DNA of 64,000 nucleotides from Ctena decussata. Lineage: Eukaryota; Mollusca; Bivalvia; Lucinida; Lucinidae. The DNA is taken from NCBI GenBank assembly GCA_963989385.1, contig OZ022510.1:558501-622500 (forward strand), given 5' to 3'. Numbering within the stretch: position 1 is the stretch's first letter; each line of letters starts with the position of its first letter. Shown one piece after another: positions 1-11,230 of this stretch. The notes below the pieces were generated by a model, which made no database searches, was not told the origin of the DNA, and saw only the letters and a list, made by a program, of their open reading frames with translations. A program made the position numbers and the translations under genes.

Positions 1-694
1 AATGTAGGCGCTAGAGTGATGACAAAGTTTTTTCTAAAAATAGCCACAGTGACCTTGACCTTAGGCGCAGCACCCTGAAAGTCAAACTTGCTTGAGATAT
101 TGTCATGTCCTACATTTGTTTGAAGTTATTTTAAATCCGTTGAGAAATGTAGGGGCTAGAGCGATGACAAAGTTTTTTCTGAAAATAGCCACAGTGACCT
201 TGACCTTGGGCACAGCACCCTGAAAGTAGGACTTGCTTGAGATATTGTCATGCCCTACATTTTTGTGAAGGTATATTAAAATCCGTTGAGAAATGTAGGC
301 GCTAGGTTGATGACAAAGTTTTTCTAAAAATAGCCACAGTGACCTTGACCTTGGGCGCAGCACGCTGAAAGTCGAACTTGCTTGAGATATTGTCATGCCC
401 AACATTTGTGTGAAGATTTTTTAAAATCCATTGAGAAATGTAGGCGCTAGAGCGCTGACAAAGTTTTTTCTAAAAATAGCCACAGTGACCTTGACCTTGG
501 GCGCAGCACCCTGAAAGTCGAACTCTTTCGAGATATTGCCATGCCCTTCACTTGTGTGAAGTTATTTTAAAATCCGTTGAGAAATGTAAGTGCTAGAGCG
601 ATGACAAAAGGTGAACATACGTACGTACGTACGTACGTACTTACGTACGGGACAAAACCTATATCCCCTCACCACTTCGTGGTGTGAGGGGATA
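1..694 (+). mobile_element. Pearl/Helentron-like non-autonomous element, 3' part (element A)
   Basis: About 4.1 tandem copies of a 145-146 bp unit (starts near 1, 146, 292, 437 and 583), each with GACCTTGACCTT and GCAGCACCCTGAAAG, are followed by an ACGT microsatellite (616-650) and a 3' hairpin (662-694, arms beginning TATCCCCTCAC, closed by CTTCG). Core tandem repeat, then microsatellite, then terminal hairpin is the layout of the pearl elements of bivalves and of Helentron-derived interspersed elements. The left end lies outside the window. No coding capacity. Family assignment is by architecture only. Confidence 0.75.
616..650. repeat. ACGT tetranucleotide microsatellite
   Basis: About eight ACGT repeats with one interruption, forming the microsatellite module of element A just before its terminal hairpin. 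Confidence 0.9.
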
Positions 695-832
695 AAAAGC
701 ACTCAAAAATTGACAAACGTTCACGAAAAAAACGCACAGTTAACCGAAAGAGCAGTTCTTTCCCAAACAGGTGGTCATTCATCTACCCTTATCAAAAGCA
801 GCAACAACATCTGCTTTACATATTTTTAAGAA
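695..832 (+). repeat. Dispersed repeat family A, degenerate copy
   Basis: Shares the module with TCTTTCCCAAACAGGTGG, a CATTCATCTACCCTTAT-like stretch and an AACAACATCTG-like stretch with copies near 3100, 8650, 14400 and 25930. Unclassified family; no ORF in common. The span starts at the end of element A. Confidence 0.6.
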
Positions 833-2538
833 AATGAATAAATAAAGAAATATAAACCTATTTAAAACTCAAACGGGGAATGTCAACATTTAAAATCAAA
901 ATCAGTGTGGTTGTCGTAAACTTTAAAACGAACATTACCGTATGAGATAGACAAATGATAATCCAAAAAAGAACTTCAAAACCGGAATAAGATCTCAGTA
1001 GTTTATATCTTCCGCTCCTATGGCGTTGCTTTTGTTGTTAGCGTTTTCTGTTCATGCAATCATATCTGTTCTCTGTCGGTTTTCTTTCCGTCTGATTTTT
1101 ATACATTATTTAGTAAAGCCTTGCGGCCATCTGCTTGAAAGGAACAGGTCCTAAAGATATAAAAGTTTTTTATGCTCAACTGAGCTTAACATGAAAATTC
1201 AAACACATATTAAATTAATCAAATGCAGTTTGCAGATATGCGTTTTGTTTCCAGTTGTTTTTCACACCTTTTGGTTTTATTTCTGAAATTCAAATTTTGC
1301 ATCATCTCAGCTGAGCATAAAAAAAAGTGTTTGACATAGTGCTTGTCTTTTTGCTTTTTCGCTTGACTTGTTTTACTTTGTGTGCCTTCGTTACTATTTG
1401 GGTTAAAGACAGGATGTGGAGCTCTAAAGTATCGGTTCGTGTTACCTTCTCATTTACTTAGGGAACAGCGCAGCGATTTGCCTTATTTAGCCGGTGCGAA
1501 GACTTACTGAGCATTTCGCTTGCCATATTCTTCTGTCCCAGATGTTGGATTGATCGACACGATTACCCTAAAGAAGGTCACAGTAGAAATTTATTGTTGA
1601 TTATATTTCTGCAAAAGGTTTCTTTAATTTCCGTGGTAAAATCTTAACATCTCTCATGAACATAAGTATGATTAAGATAAACGCAAGCAAACTTTGAAAA
1701 GAATTTGGTAAATTGTATATACGGTAAACAAGTAAAAACACCACAGTTGTTTAAAAATATCAGCTCGAATGGGTATTTCATGACTTTCGGAAACATTGGA
1801 TTTATTTTGAGTCGGAGTCAGTTGAGGAAAAAGGGACACAACTACTTATGCTTTCGTCGGTTTTAAAGTGCTTGTGAGATTGCCAGAACTAGTGTACCTT
1901 TTCTAAATATTTTAATCACTATACCTCGTATGGAAGACAAAGAACATAATGCATACGTGACTCATTTACGTCTAGGGGCCTCTCCTCTTAATTGGAGCAG
2001 TTCATTGTCAGTGAGTGAATCACGGGATTTCTGAGTTAAAAAGCTTGATTTTTTTGTTTTACGGCGTTTTGTGGCGTCTGATCTGGGTCGGCACTGTTTT
2101 CCAATGTCTCTTTTATTTGTCACTGGGCTAATTGATCAAAAGACGTTCCAGTGTAGCGAGTGTTGAATTTAATCAAGTGTTCCTAAACTAGAGTAAATCG
2201 GAATTGTTCATGTATTCCTGTCAGGCAGTTATATAACACAATAAAATAAAATCCTTGTAGTGCTACAAACATAATTGAGTGAACTAAAATGCGTGCAGTT
2301 ATTGTTATCAATGAAGTTTTGCTATAACAAATATTGTCGAAACGTCGTTTTCTAGTGACAGTAGCGCGCAACATTGCCATTATGAATAAATATTAATGAG
2401 CACGTAATGAGTTAGAACAAAGTGCAAAGAGGTTGTTTAATTACAACTTTGTGTGATGTAACACTGAAAACAAATTAGTCTCGTCACGTCTGCACGTTTT
2501 ATTCTTGCATAGTGCTAGCCTAGCAATGAACTGTACTT
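833..2538. other. No gene recognised
   Basis: AT-rich DNA with no ORF or RNA gene I can support. The stretch 2320-2490 resembles 23421-23570 (shared AGAGGTTGTTTAATT and neighbouring words), so it is part of an old duplicated or dispersed sequence. Confidence 0.6.
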
Positions 2539-2776
2539 GAGCCGCGACATGACAAAACCAACAAAGTTGTTGTGCGGCCAGCGCAGACTCAGATCAGCCA
2601 AGGCGTCCGCCCAGTCTGATCAGACTCTTTGCTAAGGGCTTTTAAGGGTAGCTAAGGGTCTAAGCTACCTCCATGCGGACAGCGAAGACTCTGACCAGAC
2701 TGGGCGGATGCCCAGGCTGATCTGAGTGTTCGCTGGGCACACAACTACATTGTTGGTTTTTGTCGTGTCGCGGCTT
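2539..2776. mobile_element. GAGCC foldback MITE, copy 1
   Basis: Starts GAGCCGCGACATGACAAAAC and ends with the near inverse, ending TTTTGTCGTGTCGCGGCTT. The arms of about 75 bp each carry CAGATCAGCC and CGCCCAGTCTGATCAGA words, so almost the whole 238 bp folds on itself. In this copy the central part is inverted relative to the copy at 10787. One of nine copies in the window. Confidence 0.85.
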
Positions 2777-3014
2777 GATTATGTTGTCGTTTAGATACAT
2801 CTGTGGAATTTTTCTGACTTAAGTTTCGGAAAAGCTAAACCATTAACTTAAATAAAACTATGACCCCGGTGTTAGTTCTTTATTTCCAAAGGAACACTCG
2901 GCCTTACAGCAGCTTGACTTAAGTACCAGGCTGTAAATTTTCGCTTTCCTGCTTCAATGATAGTGTACGTGTAATTTTCGTTTCATTGAAGAACACTGAG
3001 CGATGACGGAAAAG
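2777..3014. other. Intergenic, nothing recognised
   Basis: No repeat or coding signal found. Confidence 0.5.
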
Positions 3015-3390
3015 TAAAAAGATAGGCGACGATCATGATAAAGAAAATTAAATCCCTCAACCCGCCCTCAAAACCAAAAAGGACAGAAACACATACACAA
3101 ATGGACAAACGTTCACAAAAGAGAGGCACGGTACACAGCTCTGTTCCAAACAGGTTGTTATTCAGCTACCTAACTGAAGAAGAGCAACAGCATCTATTTT
3201 ACTTATTTTTTCTATGTTGAATTACAATACAAAACGAAACAAAAAGCAGAATGGGCAGCTATTCAGGTGATCATATCGCTAGAGACATAGACAAGCGGAT
3301 ATAACATGTAATATTAAAGAACAACAGGAGCACCACCTCAGAAGGGCCAGTAATAGATTACTAGGTCTGGTAGCTTTATACCAAAATATT
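3015..3390 (+). repeat. Dispersed repeat family A, fairly complete copy
   Basis: Begins AAAAGTAAAAAGATAGGCGA and runs through GACAAACGTTCAC, TTCCAAACAGGTTGTTATTC, a CAGCATCTATTTTACTTA stretch, GGGCAGCTATTCAGGTGA and a CAGAAGGGCCAGTAATAGATT end. Aligns module by module with 25804-26180 on the same strand. No protein signal; internal ORFs are not shared between copies. Confidence 0.65.
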
Positions 3391-4369
3391 AGGTTTAAAC
3401 GACCCTTGCTCTGGTTGGGGACTATCGCCTGTATAGAGATCTTTGTCTAAGGAATAGTTCAGAGGGCAAAGACTCGGAGAAGAATTTGAAGGTTTGTCTG
3501 TATCAGTCCTTTACATTTTTCTTTTCGCTCTCGGAAAGGCTAATGTTCTGTTTTGATCCGTTCAGAAGTTGTCTTTGTTGTTTTATTTACAATGATCATT
3601 TAAAACTATTGTAAAAGTCTCTTCTTGTTTTAACTTAAGCTTTTTTTTTACAAAAAAATAAAATAAAAACCTTTTTTTGCTACAAAAAGAAAATAAAAAC
3701 AGTTTTTGCTACAAAAATAAAACAAAAATTGTGACATTTCCATAGAAAACGGATTCGAGTAATTTGACCTAGGCATGCCTACAGCTGTTGACCAAACAAT
3801 CATTTATTGTTCCGATTAATTGGAAAACCTTGACGGAACCTGTTGTATCAATAAAGCTTGAATAGATTTAAAAAAAAATAGTTTTCCTCGGATAAATATG
3901 TCATTGTATTGTTTTTGGTTCTGTTCTGTTTTTCCTTATCGTGATAGAATAGTTTGATTTTATTTTATGGTGAACTTAATTGTGTTTAAGAAAAAAAGTA
4001 CGCCACAACATTTATTCATTGACATTCTGAAAATGAAAATATTTTCTGGTGATATCATCTTTTCACAGTCAGGTTATCAAGGTAAACAACTTTGCTTACC
4101 TCTTCAATACCAAGACAGTGGGTCGAGCCTCAGCGTTTATAATTGTGCCGACCCAAATTTTACTTAATAGTAACACAGACGGTTGGCGCCTGCAGCCATT
4201 CCGGGACGTCGTGGTTCGGCCAACCGTGGTTTAACTTTTAGTGTTTTTGTTCTGCTCCGGAATTTAAGTATTGCTATTTCTGTGAGTCCTCATGTTTATC
4301 TTAGTCTTAATTTTGATTTCTAGGTTCCTACGATAATACACTTTTGAGCTAGGTATCGTCTACGCAAAC
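3391..4369. other. No gene recognised; A-rich tract
   Basis: Contains an imperfect A-rich repeat (3640-3730, several CTACAAAAA-type words). Short ORFs at 3967-4234 have no recognisable product. Confidence 0.5.
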
Positions 4370-4539
4370 CGAACAACTAAGTGTCTGATGAACCAAAGCA
4401 GAACCAAGGGCTCGACCGCAATACGATTAAGCCCCACCCCCGCCAGTAATTTCATTGCTGGCCGTCCCAAGGCTGCACTTCTGTTTTGGTTCTATTTGGA
4501 TCGTTTGTGTGTTGTTTGTTGCTTTGTCTGTTATTGATA

Positions 4540-4541
<2 letters not shown>
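4370..4541 (-). repeat. Dispersed repeat family A, partial copy
   Basis: The plus strand shows the inverse of the family end: AGCCCCACCCCCGCCAGTAA, then CATTGCTGGCCGTCCCAAGG and CACTTCTGTTTTGGTTC. Matches 4737-4960 and 12937-13100. Confidence 0.6.
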
Positions 4542-4596
<55 letters not shown>

Positions 4597-4597
4597 T
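4542..4597. repeat. (GT)n microsatellite
   Basis: About 24 uninterrupted GT units followed by TATGTGTGT, inside a family A copy where related copies have TTGTTTGTTGC-like sequence. Confidence 0.95.
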
Positions 4598-4736
4598 TGC
4601 AAAGGCTAGTCATAAAAAAAATAGAAAGTGTTTAATATTTCTCGTATAAATTGTTCTTATTGTCAAAATTGATGCTGTCGTTGAGGTGTGGTGTGAATGG
4701 TTATTGTTTTGGTTCTTTTAAACAAGTACATTGTAA

Positions 4737-5110
4737 GTGTCAAATGAACCGAGAAAGAACCAAGGGCGTGGGTTAGTCGACCACAAACCGGGTAAGCTCC
4801 ACCGTCAGCCCCCCCCCATCCCCCACAAACCCCAAACCTCCAATAATTTCGTTACTGGCAGTCACAAGGCGGCACTTCTGTTTTGGTTCCACTTGATTGT
4901 TTTATGTGTTGTTTGCTGCTGTGATATATTGTTTGTGATGTCAATGCTAGCCCGGTGACCACCTACATGGGAAATGATTATTCACATGAATACCGCTGGT
5001 GATGTCTATGGTGGTGGCTAATTTTGTGTTTTCTTTTGCCAATATGGTGTCTAGGGTGGAATCTGGGATTAAATTGTGTCAGTTCATCAAATTTTCCCAC
5101 TTACTTTTTA
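4737..5110 (-). repeat. Dispersed repeat family A, second adjacent copy
   Basis: Contains AATAATTTCGTTACTGGCAG, CAAGGCGGCACTTCTGTTTT and, further on, GCTAGCCCGGTGACCACCTA, matching 11030-11210. It carries the uninterrupted site (GATATATTGTTTGTGATGTC) that is split by a MITE at 10787. Confidence 0.65.
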
Positions 5111-5320
5111 TTATTATAAATTATTATAAAGTTATTGTAATCGTGGTCAAAGTACCAAACTCATAACTCCAGACTCGTATATCTAAGAAACATTCATCTG
5201 ACATTCCAAAATATTTTGATAAGCAAGCATAGGCCCCCTACAGAGGTACTTTCATTTCTTAATAATCAGCCGGGTGTCGTCAATATAGACAAAGGACTTT
5301 CAAAAGTAAGATAAAACTTT

Positions 5321-5410
5321 GCATCTTAAAGAGTTCCTTCAAGAGCATAGAACACATTCAAAAGATGGCACATGGGTCATACTTCGACGTTGCGGTCACT
5401 AAAATTTAAA
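5321..5410 (-). repeat. Hammerhead-related repeat R, part 1
   Basis: AAGAGTTCCTTCAAGAGCAT and CATACTTCGACGTTGCGG match 6850-6920 and 43565-43640. The repeat is interrupted here by the segment 5411-5625 and continues at 5626. Confidence 0.55.
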
Positions 5411-5625
5411 GAGTAACCACACTTCAGGAACTGACTGAATCAAATCCCAAACCCTATCCCCAACATCAAAGGGAAAGATTGACAAAGACATCCCAACAAA
5501 CAACAAACCACAAGCGACAAGCCGAGCCAGCAGCCCCCTCCCAAACAGTCCGCAACCCAGCTATCTTTACTGAACCAAACATCCCAGACCAACAGAAGGG
5601 CCACAACAGACTAAGTAAATTATAC
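5411..5625 (+). mobile_element. Single arm of the AAGAGTAAC inverted-repeat element
   Basis: From TTTAAAGAGTAACCACACTT to CAGACCAACAGAAGGG this is about 90 percent like the left arm at 14286-14475. No second arm is nearby, so it is a solo or truncated copy inserted into repeat R. Confidence 0.6.
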
Positions 5626-5720
5626 GAAAAACATTCAACAACATTCAAGCCTCATCAGTGACCCTGACAATATCTGGTTACAATAGCCAGAGAAAATCAT
5701 ACGGTGATTTCTTAATTTTA
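5626..5720 (-). repeat. Hammerhead-related repeat R, part 2 (decayed ribozyme)
   Basis: The minus strand reads GGGTCACTGATGAGGCTTG, keeping stem I and the CTGATGA box, but the downstream GAAAC box is lost. Not expected to cleave. Confidence 0.5.
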
Positions 5721-5759
5721 ATATTACTGTCAATTCATGACTGATTAATATAAATCTCA

Positions 5760-6064
5760 ACTCAACTCAAGTTTATTTGCAAATCACGTAGAATATTTGA
5801 ACAATGAATACATGAGATGCGCCCCTGAAAGGCAGAAAATAGCAACAGCAAATAAAGAAAATGAATAATACAGACAATACATTCTATTTTCTTTCTACGC
5901 ACAACCGGAAATTCTCGGCTCCTCCCACTAAGTTTCGGGATTAGCTGTTGTTAGTTATAAGGACTAACCTACAATCAATACTATCGTAAGATGAGATGTA
6001 GAGACGACACAACAGGGCACCCCCCACCACATCAACCAAAGTATGCTAGCGTTAATCTGTGTGC
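5760..6064. other. No gene recognised
   Basis: AT-rich sequence, possibly 3' untranslated remains of the LINE fragment at 6069. Nothing else seen. Confidence 0.4.
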
Positions 6065-6068
6065 CAAA

Positions 6069-6480
6069 TTAAGGTAACCGTTTTAATATATTTATTCTCT
6101 TTTCAGAAAGAGAAGAAAGTAACTGTTGTAATATTTGAAGCATTCCAGAATCTTCAGTGTTCATAAGCCAAATGAATTTATCTTTATCATTTAATATTTC
6201 AGTTTTAGGATACAGTTTATGAATCATTAAAAGAGTAGTTTTTTTTCTAATATTATCTAAAACAGAGCATCTTAACAGAAAATGTATCTCATCCTCGACA
6301 CCATCATTATATAATTTACATGTTCTATTGTCTGCACTAATATTTTATAACGACCTTGCTCTATTTCTGACTTACGGTTGCTGATTCTGAATTTACATGA
6401 ATTCTTCCTTTGGTTTCTGCTACCATATTGTGAATACTTTTCCGTATTTAAAGTTTGCTTAAAAATAGCAATATGTTCTC
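6069..6480 (-). pseudogene. LINE ORF2 C-terminal fragment
   Basis: On the minus strand the end of a non-LTR retrotransposon ORF2 can be read. It starts with a FRISNRKSEIEQGRY-like stretch, then after a one-base frame slip near 6345 continues NRTCKLYNDGVEDEIHFLLR-C and runs to a TAA at 6069-6071. The C-x-EDE-IHFLL-x-C arrangement is the C-terminal cysteine/histidine motif common after the reverse transcriptase of jockey- and CR1-like LINEs. Reverse transcriptase and endonuclease are absent, so this is a 5'-truncated, frameshifted dead copy. The exact clade cannot be decided by eye. Confidence 0.7.
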
Positions 6481-6499
6481 AATTTATTATTAATATAAA

Positions 6500-6640
6500 C
6501 AAGGGTCAAAATGATTTTAATGCGATGATTTAGAATGAATGACTGAACCAATCAAAATTTTCTGATTTCTCAGAATATATCCTCTGATCTCAAAGGACAA
6601 CAACATAAAGTCTGCAGCATGGATAGATTATTTCTATTAA
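6500..6640 (+). repeat. Repeat R distal fragment
   Basis: TTTCTGATTTCTCAGAATAT and CCTCTGATCTCAAAGGACAA match 7150-7200, the distal part of repeat R. Confidence 0.55.
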
Positions 6641-6839
6641 GTTGAGAAATGCTAAATATGGTGCTATACGCCAGGTTTCTTTAACTTATTTAGAACTAAT
6701 ATCTAATTTTCTGCAACCAATTCCTCAATTTAGTTACGCCATGCTTAAAATAGAAATTAGAGAAGGTCAGTAATTATTCATTGAGGGGCACATCCAATTT
6801 CAGAAAGCAAGCACATGTTTAATTCCGTAATATTGTGAA
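6640..6839. other. Nothing recognised
   Basis: No feature seen. Confidence 0.4.
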
Positions 6840-7240
6840 TGAAATCAAAATTTTAAAGAGTTCCTTCGAGAGCAGCGAACACATTCTAAAGAAGGAACAT
6901 GAGCCCTACTTCGACGTTTCGGACCGTCCCGACATAACCATAGCTAATTATCGAGGTCGTTAAGCATCAAATCAATCAATCAATCGACGTTTCGCCTATT
7001 CATCCCCCATCAGTTACCTTGACAATAGCGGTGATGAAACCTGTAATTTCTTATTTTAATGAGGCAGTCGGTTGAAAGACTGATGAGTATCGAAAAAAGT
7101 CCAAATGATTAAAAAGCGATGATCTAGAACAAGAGTCTATACCATTCAAAAATTTCTGATTTCTCAGAATGTATCCTATGAGCTCAAAGGACAAAAATAA
7201 ATTACAATCTGCCCTATGGGTGAATGTTTGCATCAGAAGT
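6840..7240 (-). repeat. Hammerhead-related repeat R with decayed ribozyme
   Basis: The minus strand carries CTGATGG (normally CTGATGA), a small stem-loop, then CGAAAC (plus-strand coordinates 6989-7013), followed after an inserted SINE tail by AAGTAGGGCTCATGTTCC. The A-to-G change at the last base of the CTGATGA box should inactivate it. Same family as 5321, 23910 and 43555. Confidence 0.6.
6922..6984 (+). mobile_element. 5'-truncated SINE 3' tail with 10-bp target duplication
   Basis: GACCGTCCCGACATAACC and a tail of (ATCA) repeats match the 3' end of the SINE at 19726-20012. The insert is flanked by perfect direct repeats CGACGTTTCG (6912-6921 and 6985-6994), the signature of target-primed reverse transcription. 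Confidence 0.8.
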
Positions 7241-7324
7241 TTGCATCTAAAACCTTTAAACCTAGATTTTTATGCTCAAATTTGTAGAAAAGCAAAAGTA
7301 AATATGCGAAGAAACAACACTGCT

Positions 7325-7465
7325 TCAGCTGCTCACTCGGTTGGCCATATGTTCTCTGTATCTTGATTATTTGTAATTTTAGTTGTTTCCAACTATGGTT
7401 TGAGGGCTGGATTTGGATTTTGATTGTTTCAGTTCCTGGTCTTTGCATACTTTTTACTTTTATTT
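7325..7465 (-). repeat. Dispersed repeat family A terminal segment
   Basis: Almost identical to 13170-13305 and, for its last 65 bases, to 46558-46624. The plus strand runs from CTCACTCGGTTGGCCATATG through TTTGAGGGCTGGATTTGG to CTTTGCATACTTTTTACTTT. High identity between distant copies implies fairly recent movement. Confidence 0.75.
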
Positions 7466-7567
7466 GGATAAACACACACACATACATAAAAAAGAAAGAC
7501 GCACAGACAAGCACACACACACACTGGAAGCTATATGATGAGCTAATTTAGATACGTATGGATAAAA

Positions 7568-7771
7568 CAGCTTCTCAGGTTCAACAGGCAATGACTGTCT
7601 TAGTATTGTAGCTGAGTTAAGTGAAGTGTGGCGGCCATATTAAGTATCGCTTTGCTTCATCATAATATACAGCTTCTCAGGTTCAACCGGCAATGACTGT
7701 TTTAATAATGAGCTGATGTCAATTAAGTGACGAGTGGCGGCCATAAGAAGTATAGCTTTGCTCTGTCATAA
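7568..7771. repeat. Two-copy tandem duplication, period about 102 bp
   Basis: CAGCTTCTCAGGTTCAAC begins at 7568 and again at 7670, and each copy contains GCGGCCATA and a TAGCTTTGCT-like word. Diverged by several substitutions and small gaps. Confidence 0.8.
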
Positions 7772-8489
7772 AGCAGATTAGATCATTTCTTATCTTTTTG
7801 AACAATTTAATTAAGTTGGTGTCATTTTGAGCGTACAGTTCTGCTTAAGGCGGTGCTCGATGGCATGGCCCGTGTTGCACTTCTCATTACTGGTCATGGA
7901 CAGTCACAATCAAACCGACTCAACTATTTTCACGTGTTGTTCTTGCTTCCAGAGAATTTAATGCTTGAAAATGTACTTGTAACCTGAATTCTTAAATTTT
8001 TTAAGATACAATTTGTTATTCTCATCCCATAAACATATTCAATAAGTTAACTGTGCTTGCCATTTTTATGTTTATGGTGTATTCTTGCTAAAATTGATCA
8101 TACACGTATTAGCATAATCTTTTTCTATAGCTTTTTGAAAATAAAACGGTAGTTCTTTTTTGAATAGAAAAAACTTCTTTTATGTATGAGTCAGAAACAC
8201 TCTGTAGCTTATTTCTTTTGTAGGCTAAAATACTTGAAACTATTTGGAACACCTTAAAGTCTTCTTTCCCCTTCTTTCTCTTCCAGTGCCTTAAGTGTGC
8301 TGTGTTTTGTGATAATGGCCATTCCTGAGTATTGACATTTATATTTCTACAAGTCTTTCTTTCCAAGATGGTTCTTACTGTTTTCATTCCTATTTATTAG
8401 ACCAGGAAAACCTATTTTCACTCTTGTTTCGAATAAATGTATTTTGCTCTTTTTGTTTTGTGGTTGCGAACATCTTTCCGTGACTTGAC
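7772..8489. other. No gene recognised
   Basis: A 92-codon minus-strand ORF (8109-8387) is lysine-rich, has no recognisable domain and lies in AT-rich DNA; I treat it as chance. Confidence 0.5.
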
Positions 8490-8780
8490 ATCTTCAGTAA
8501 AAGGACAAGCAATGAACAGGAAATAATAAATCCGATGTCATATTTGGTCAAACATCCAAAGGAAAAATGACAAGAAAAAGTTAATAGGAATTCACCTTAA
8601 CTCACATAAGCTTACAGTTGTGCAAGAAAAGCATGCATGATAGTCCGAATAAACAGCCTTTCCCAGACAGGTGGTATTTCATCTACTTTAACTTAAAACA
8701 ATATGAAAGGTGAACATTTTAATAGATATGGACATTAACAAGTAAAGCGAGGAACCTCAACAGAAGTACCGCCTTGGAAC
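8490..8780 (+). repeat. Dispersed repeat family A, diverged copy
   Basis: CAGTAAAAGGACAAGCAATG, CTTTCCCAGACAGGTGGTAT and AGAAGTACCGCCTTGGAAC are in family order. Confidence 0.55.
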
Positions 8781-9599
8781 CGTTTTAATAGATGACTACT
8801 TGCAAAAAGCTTCATTCGGTTTCATTGTATCCAACCTCTCGCCCTTAGTTTCTGTAATAGCTCAAAACATTTAGTCAGTTGTTCAATCCGCATGAAGGTT
8901 TTCGAACTCATCAATGAATCTTTAAGGTAAACAAAACAATATGGGTGAAAAACGCACAATGAAGCTGGGACTCATCACAAACACAGTATGGTTATACGCC
9001 TATAGATCCTTCAAATCATGAAATGTCAAACAACTAAGCTTCTTTATCAGTTTGAAGCACGATTAACGCCGGTTTATAAACCAAAGCTGACACAGCATGC
9101 GCCTACGGTTTTGAAAGCCAGATCAGTGCTAAATCTGGGTATGTTATCAACCTATAAATTTTAGTAGAATTTAAAAGAATTTCCAGCCTAATCAGTAGAC
9201 AGATATAAAGACTTGTCATCTTTGATGTCGAATGATTCATTAGCGCAGAATTGTTACGTAATTTGCTTATCAAATTGTTAAGTTAATCAACTTGTTTGAA
9301 GTTTTATTAGACCTTTCTCGTGTCTGTACTGATCTCTGTATGCTCAAGTCTCTATGAAAAAATCAGTAGTCTTCTTACTAAGATTAGATCACGAGCTTAA
9401 GAATTGAGGGCAATTAGTTACAAACATTCTAAGCGCCTTATCAGGCTCGGGTAACTACACTCTGGATAGCCAAGACATTTATTCGACTTAAAATCTGTTG
9501 AAATTGTCTTTTCCGAGAATAGCGTGATTTCTGTTTTAGAAACCTCAAGTACTTAAGAAGTGAAACTTAAACGGCGAAAAATAAAGATATTTTTTGGTC
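8781..9599. other. No gene recognised
   Basis: No ORF, RNA or repeat that I can name. Confidence 0.5.
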
Positions 9600-10786
9600 G
9601 TTGTCCTGTTATATAGGTTCCCTATCAATCCGCCGGTACTAAACGTGTATATATATAAATCAGGACAGAAAACGGGAAAAGTCAACAAGCCCCCAACGTT
9701 TGCGTTTAACAGGAAGTGTTAAAGAACAATAAAAATAAACAAATAAATAAACTGTAACTGAAAATAATTAATTGTGGAACTATTTTCGTCCGACGCAGCA
9801 ATTATTAATAAAGGAAACACGCGTGGTCTAGTTTTCCGTAATATTGTCTAAATACATAGACAAACCTGCAATAAGCAATTTACTTGTAATTTAGCAACAA
9901 AGACAAGTGCCGTAGACATTTTCTTATTACTTTAATCGAGTCGTTATAAAATGTTTGTACGGTAATATGCTGCCTGGGTAACTGTGACCGTTTTGTGCAC
10001 AGTAAATTTAGCCTATGATCATATGCTCAGGCAATTATGTTTCTAGTATATGTCGCTTTGGCATGCGCTGTACAAATTATGCATGTCCATGCACATTCTG
10101 CACAAGAGTTACGCAGTTTAAAAAATCCGAAGAGTCGTTTATTCATGATACAGCCCGTCTTAAGGATTTGACCTGAACATCTTATGTGCATTCTGGGAGA
10201 CACAGTTTGATAGTCTTAGACATAATTAAATAAGGTTTTCTCTTTATGGCTCCTTTTGTCAAATACAAAGGGAATTACATCTCTCTGCAGAGAAAATGTG
10301 AAAAGGTATCATTTTATCTGCTTACTTACAAAATTGAATACGATTTTCATTTGACACTAGGCTGTTGGATTTTATTTGAACTGACTTTTTGACCTGGCCT
10401 CGGATGGTAGTTTCTAACGTTAAATGTTTTCTGTTAAGATAATTAATTAAAAAAATATTATCATTTATATATATAATTCCTCTCGCTCAAAGTTAACAGT
10501 TGTGTTGCAGGGTTTCAGTACATTTAGTATTACTATCGTCAGGTCCAAGTGTTCATCTATTGTATTTATAATGTTAGATTGTTTGTTTTTCCTATTTGGT
10601 GTTTTGGGCAGACCGTGAAAATTCAGTGTGTCGATTCCTGATTATGGCATTCTCATTGTCCTTCTCCGCTAATAAAATATGTCAATTTTATAAATTATTC
10701 TCTTCCGTTTTATCATTTCACGCATCGCATTTCTTTTATCCTGTTTTTTTTTATGTTGCAAGTTGCTATGTCTGTTATTGATAAAT

Positions 10787-11022
10787 GAGCCGCGACACGA
10801 CAAAACCAACAATGTGGTTGTGCGCCCAGCGCAGACTCAGATCAGCCTGGGCATCCGCCCAGTCTGATCAGAGTCATCGCTGTCCGCATGGAGCTAGCTT
10901 AGACTCTTAGCTACCATTTAAGCGCTTAACAAAGACTCTTCTTAGACTGGGCGGATGCACAGGATGATCTGAGTATGCACTGGGCGCATGACCACATTGT
11001 TGGTTTTCTCGTGTCGCGGCTC
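10787..11022. mobile_element. GAGCC foldback MITE, copy 2, with 4-bp target duplication
   Basis: Complete copy from GAGCCGCGACACGACAAAAC to TCGTGTCGCGGCTC. Flanked by AAAT on both sides (10783-10786 and 11023-11026). It splits a family A repeat whose uninterrupted form is at 4916-4940. Terminal arms of about 75 bp. Confidence 0.85.
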
Positions 11023-11230
11023 AAATTGTTTGTGATGTTCAGGCTAGCCCGTTGACCAGCTACATGGGAAATAGCTGTTCACATGGCTGCCGCTGGTGTT
11101 GTCTCTGGTAGTGAATAGTTCTTTGTCATCTGTTTCCCATATGGTGTCTGGGGTTGGATCTGGAATTGAATTGTGTCAGTTTCTGAGAATTTTCCTCCTT
11201 GCTTTTGCTTTGCTGTGATTAGTAATATTT
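11023..11230 (-). repeat. Dispersed repeat family A, copy split by the MITE
   Basis: TTGTTTGTGATGTTCAGGCT, ACATGGGAAATAGCTGTTCA and AATTGTGTCAGTTTCTGAGA match 4920-5095. Confidence 0.65.

Noticed and set aside
7078..7105. Plus-strand hammerhead at ACTGATGAGTATCGAAAA
   Set aside because: There is no stem II pairing and no proper cleavage triplet; other copies of the repeat read ACTGATTAG or ACTGACAAG here, so the match is accidental.
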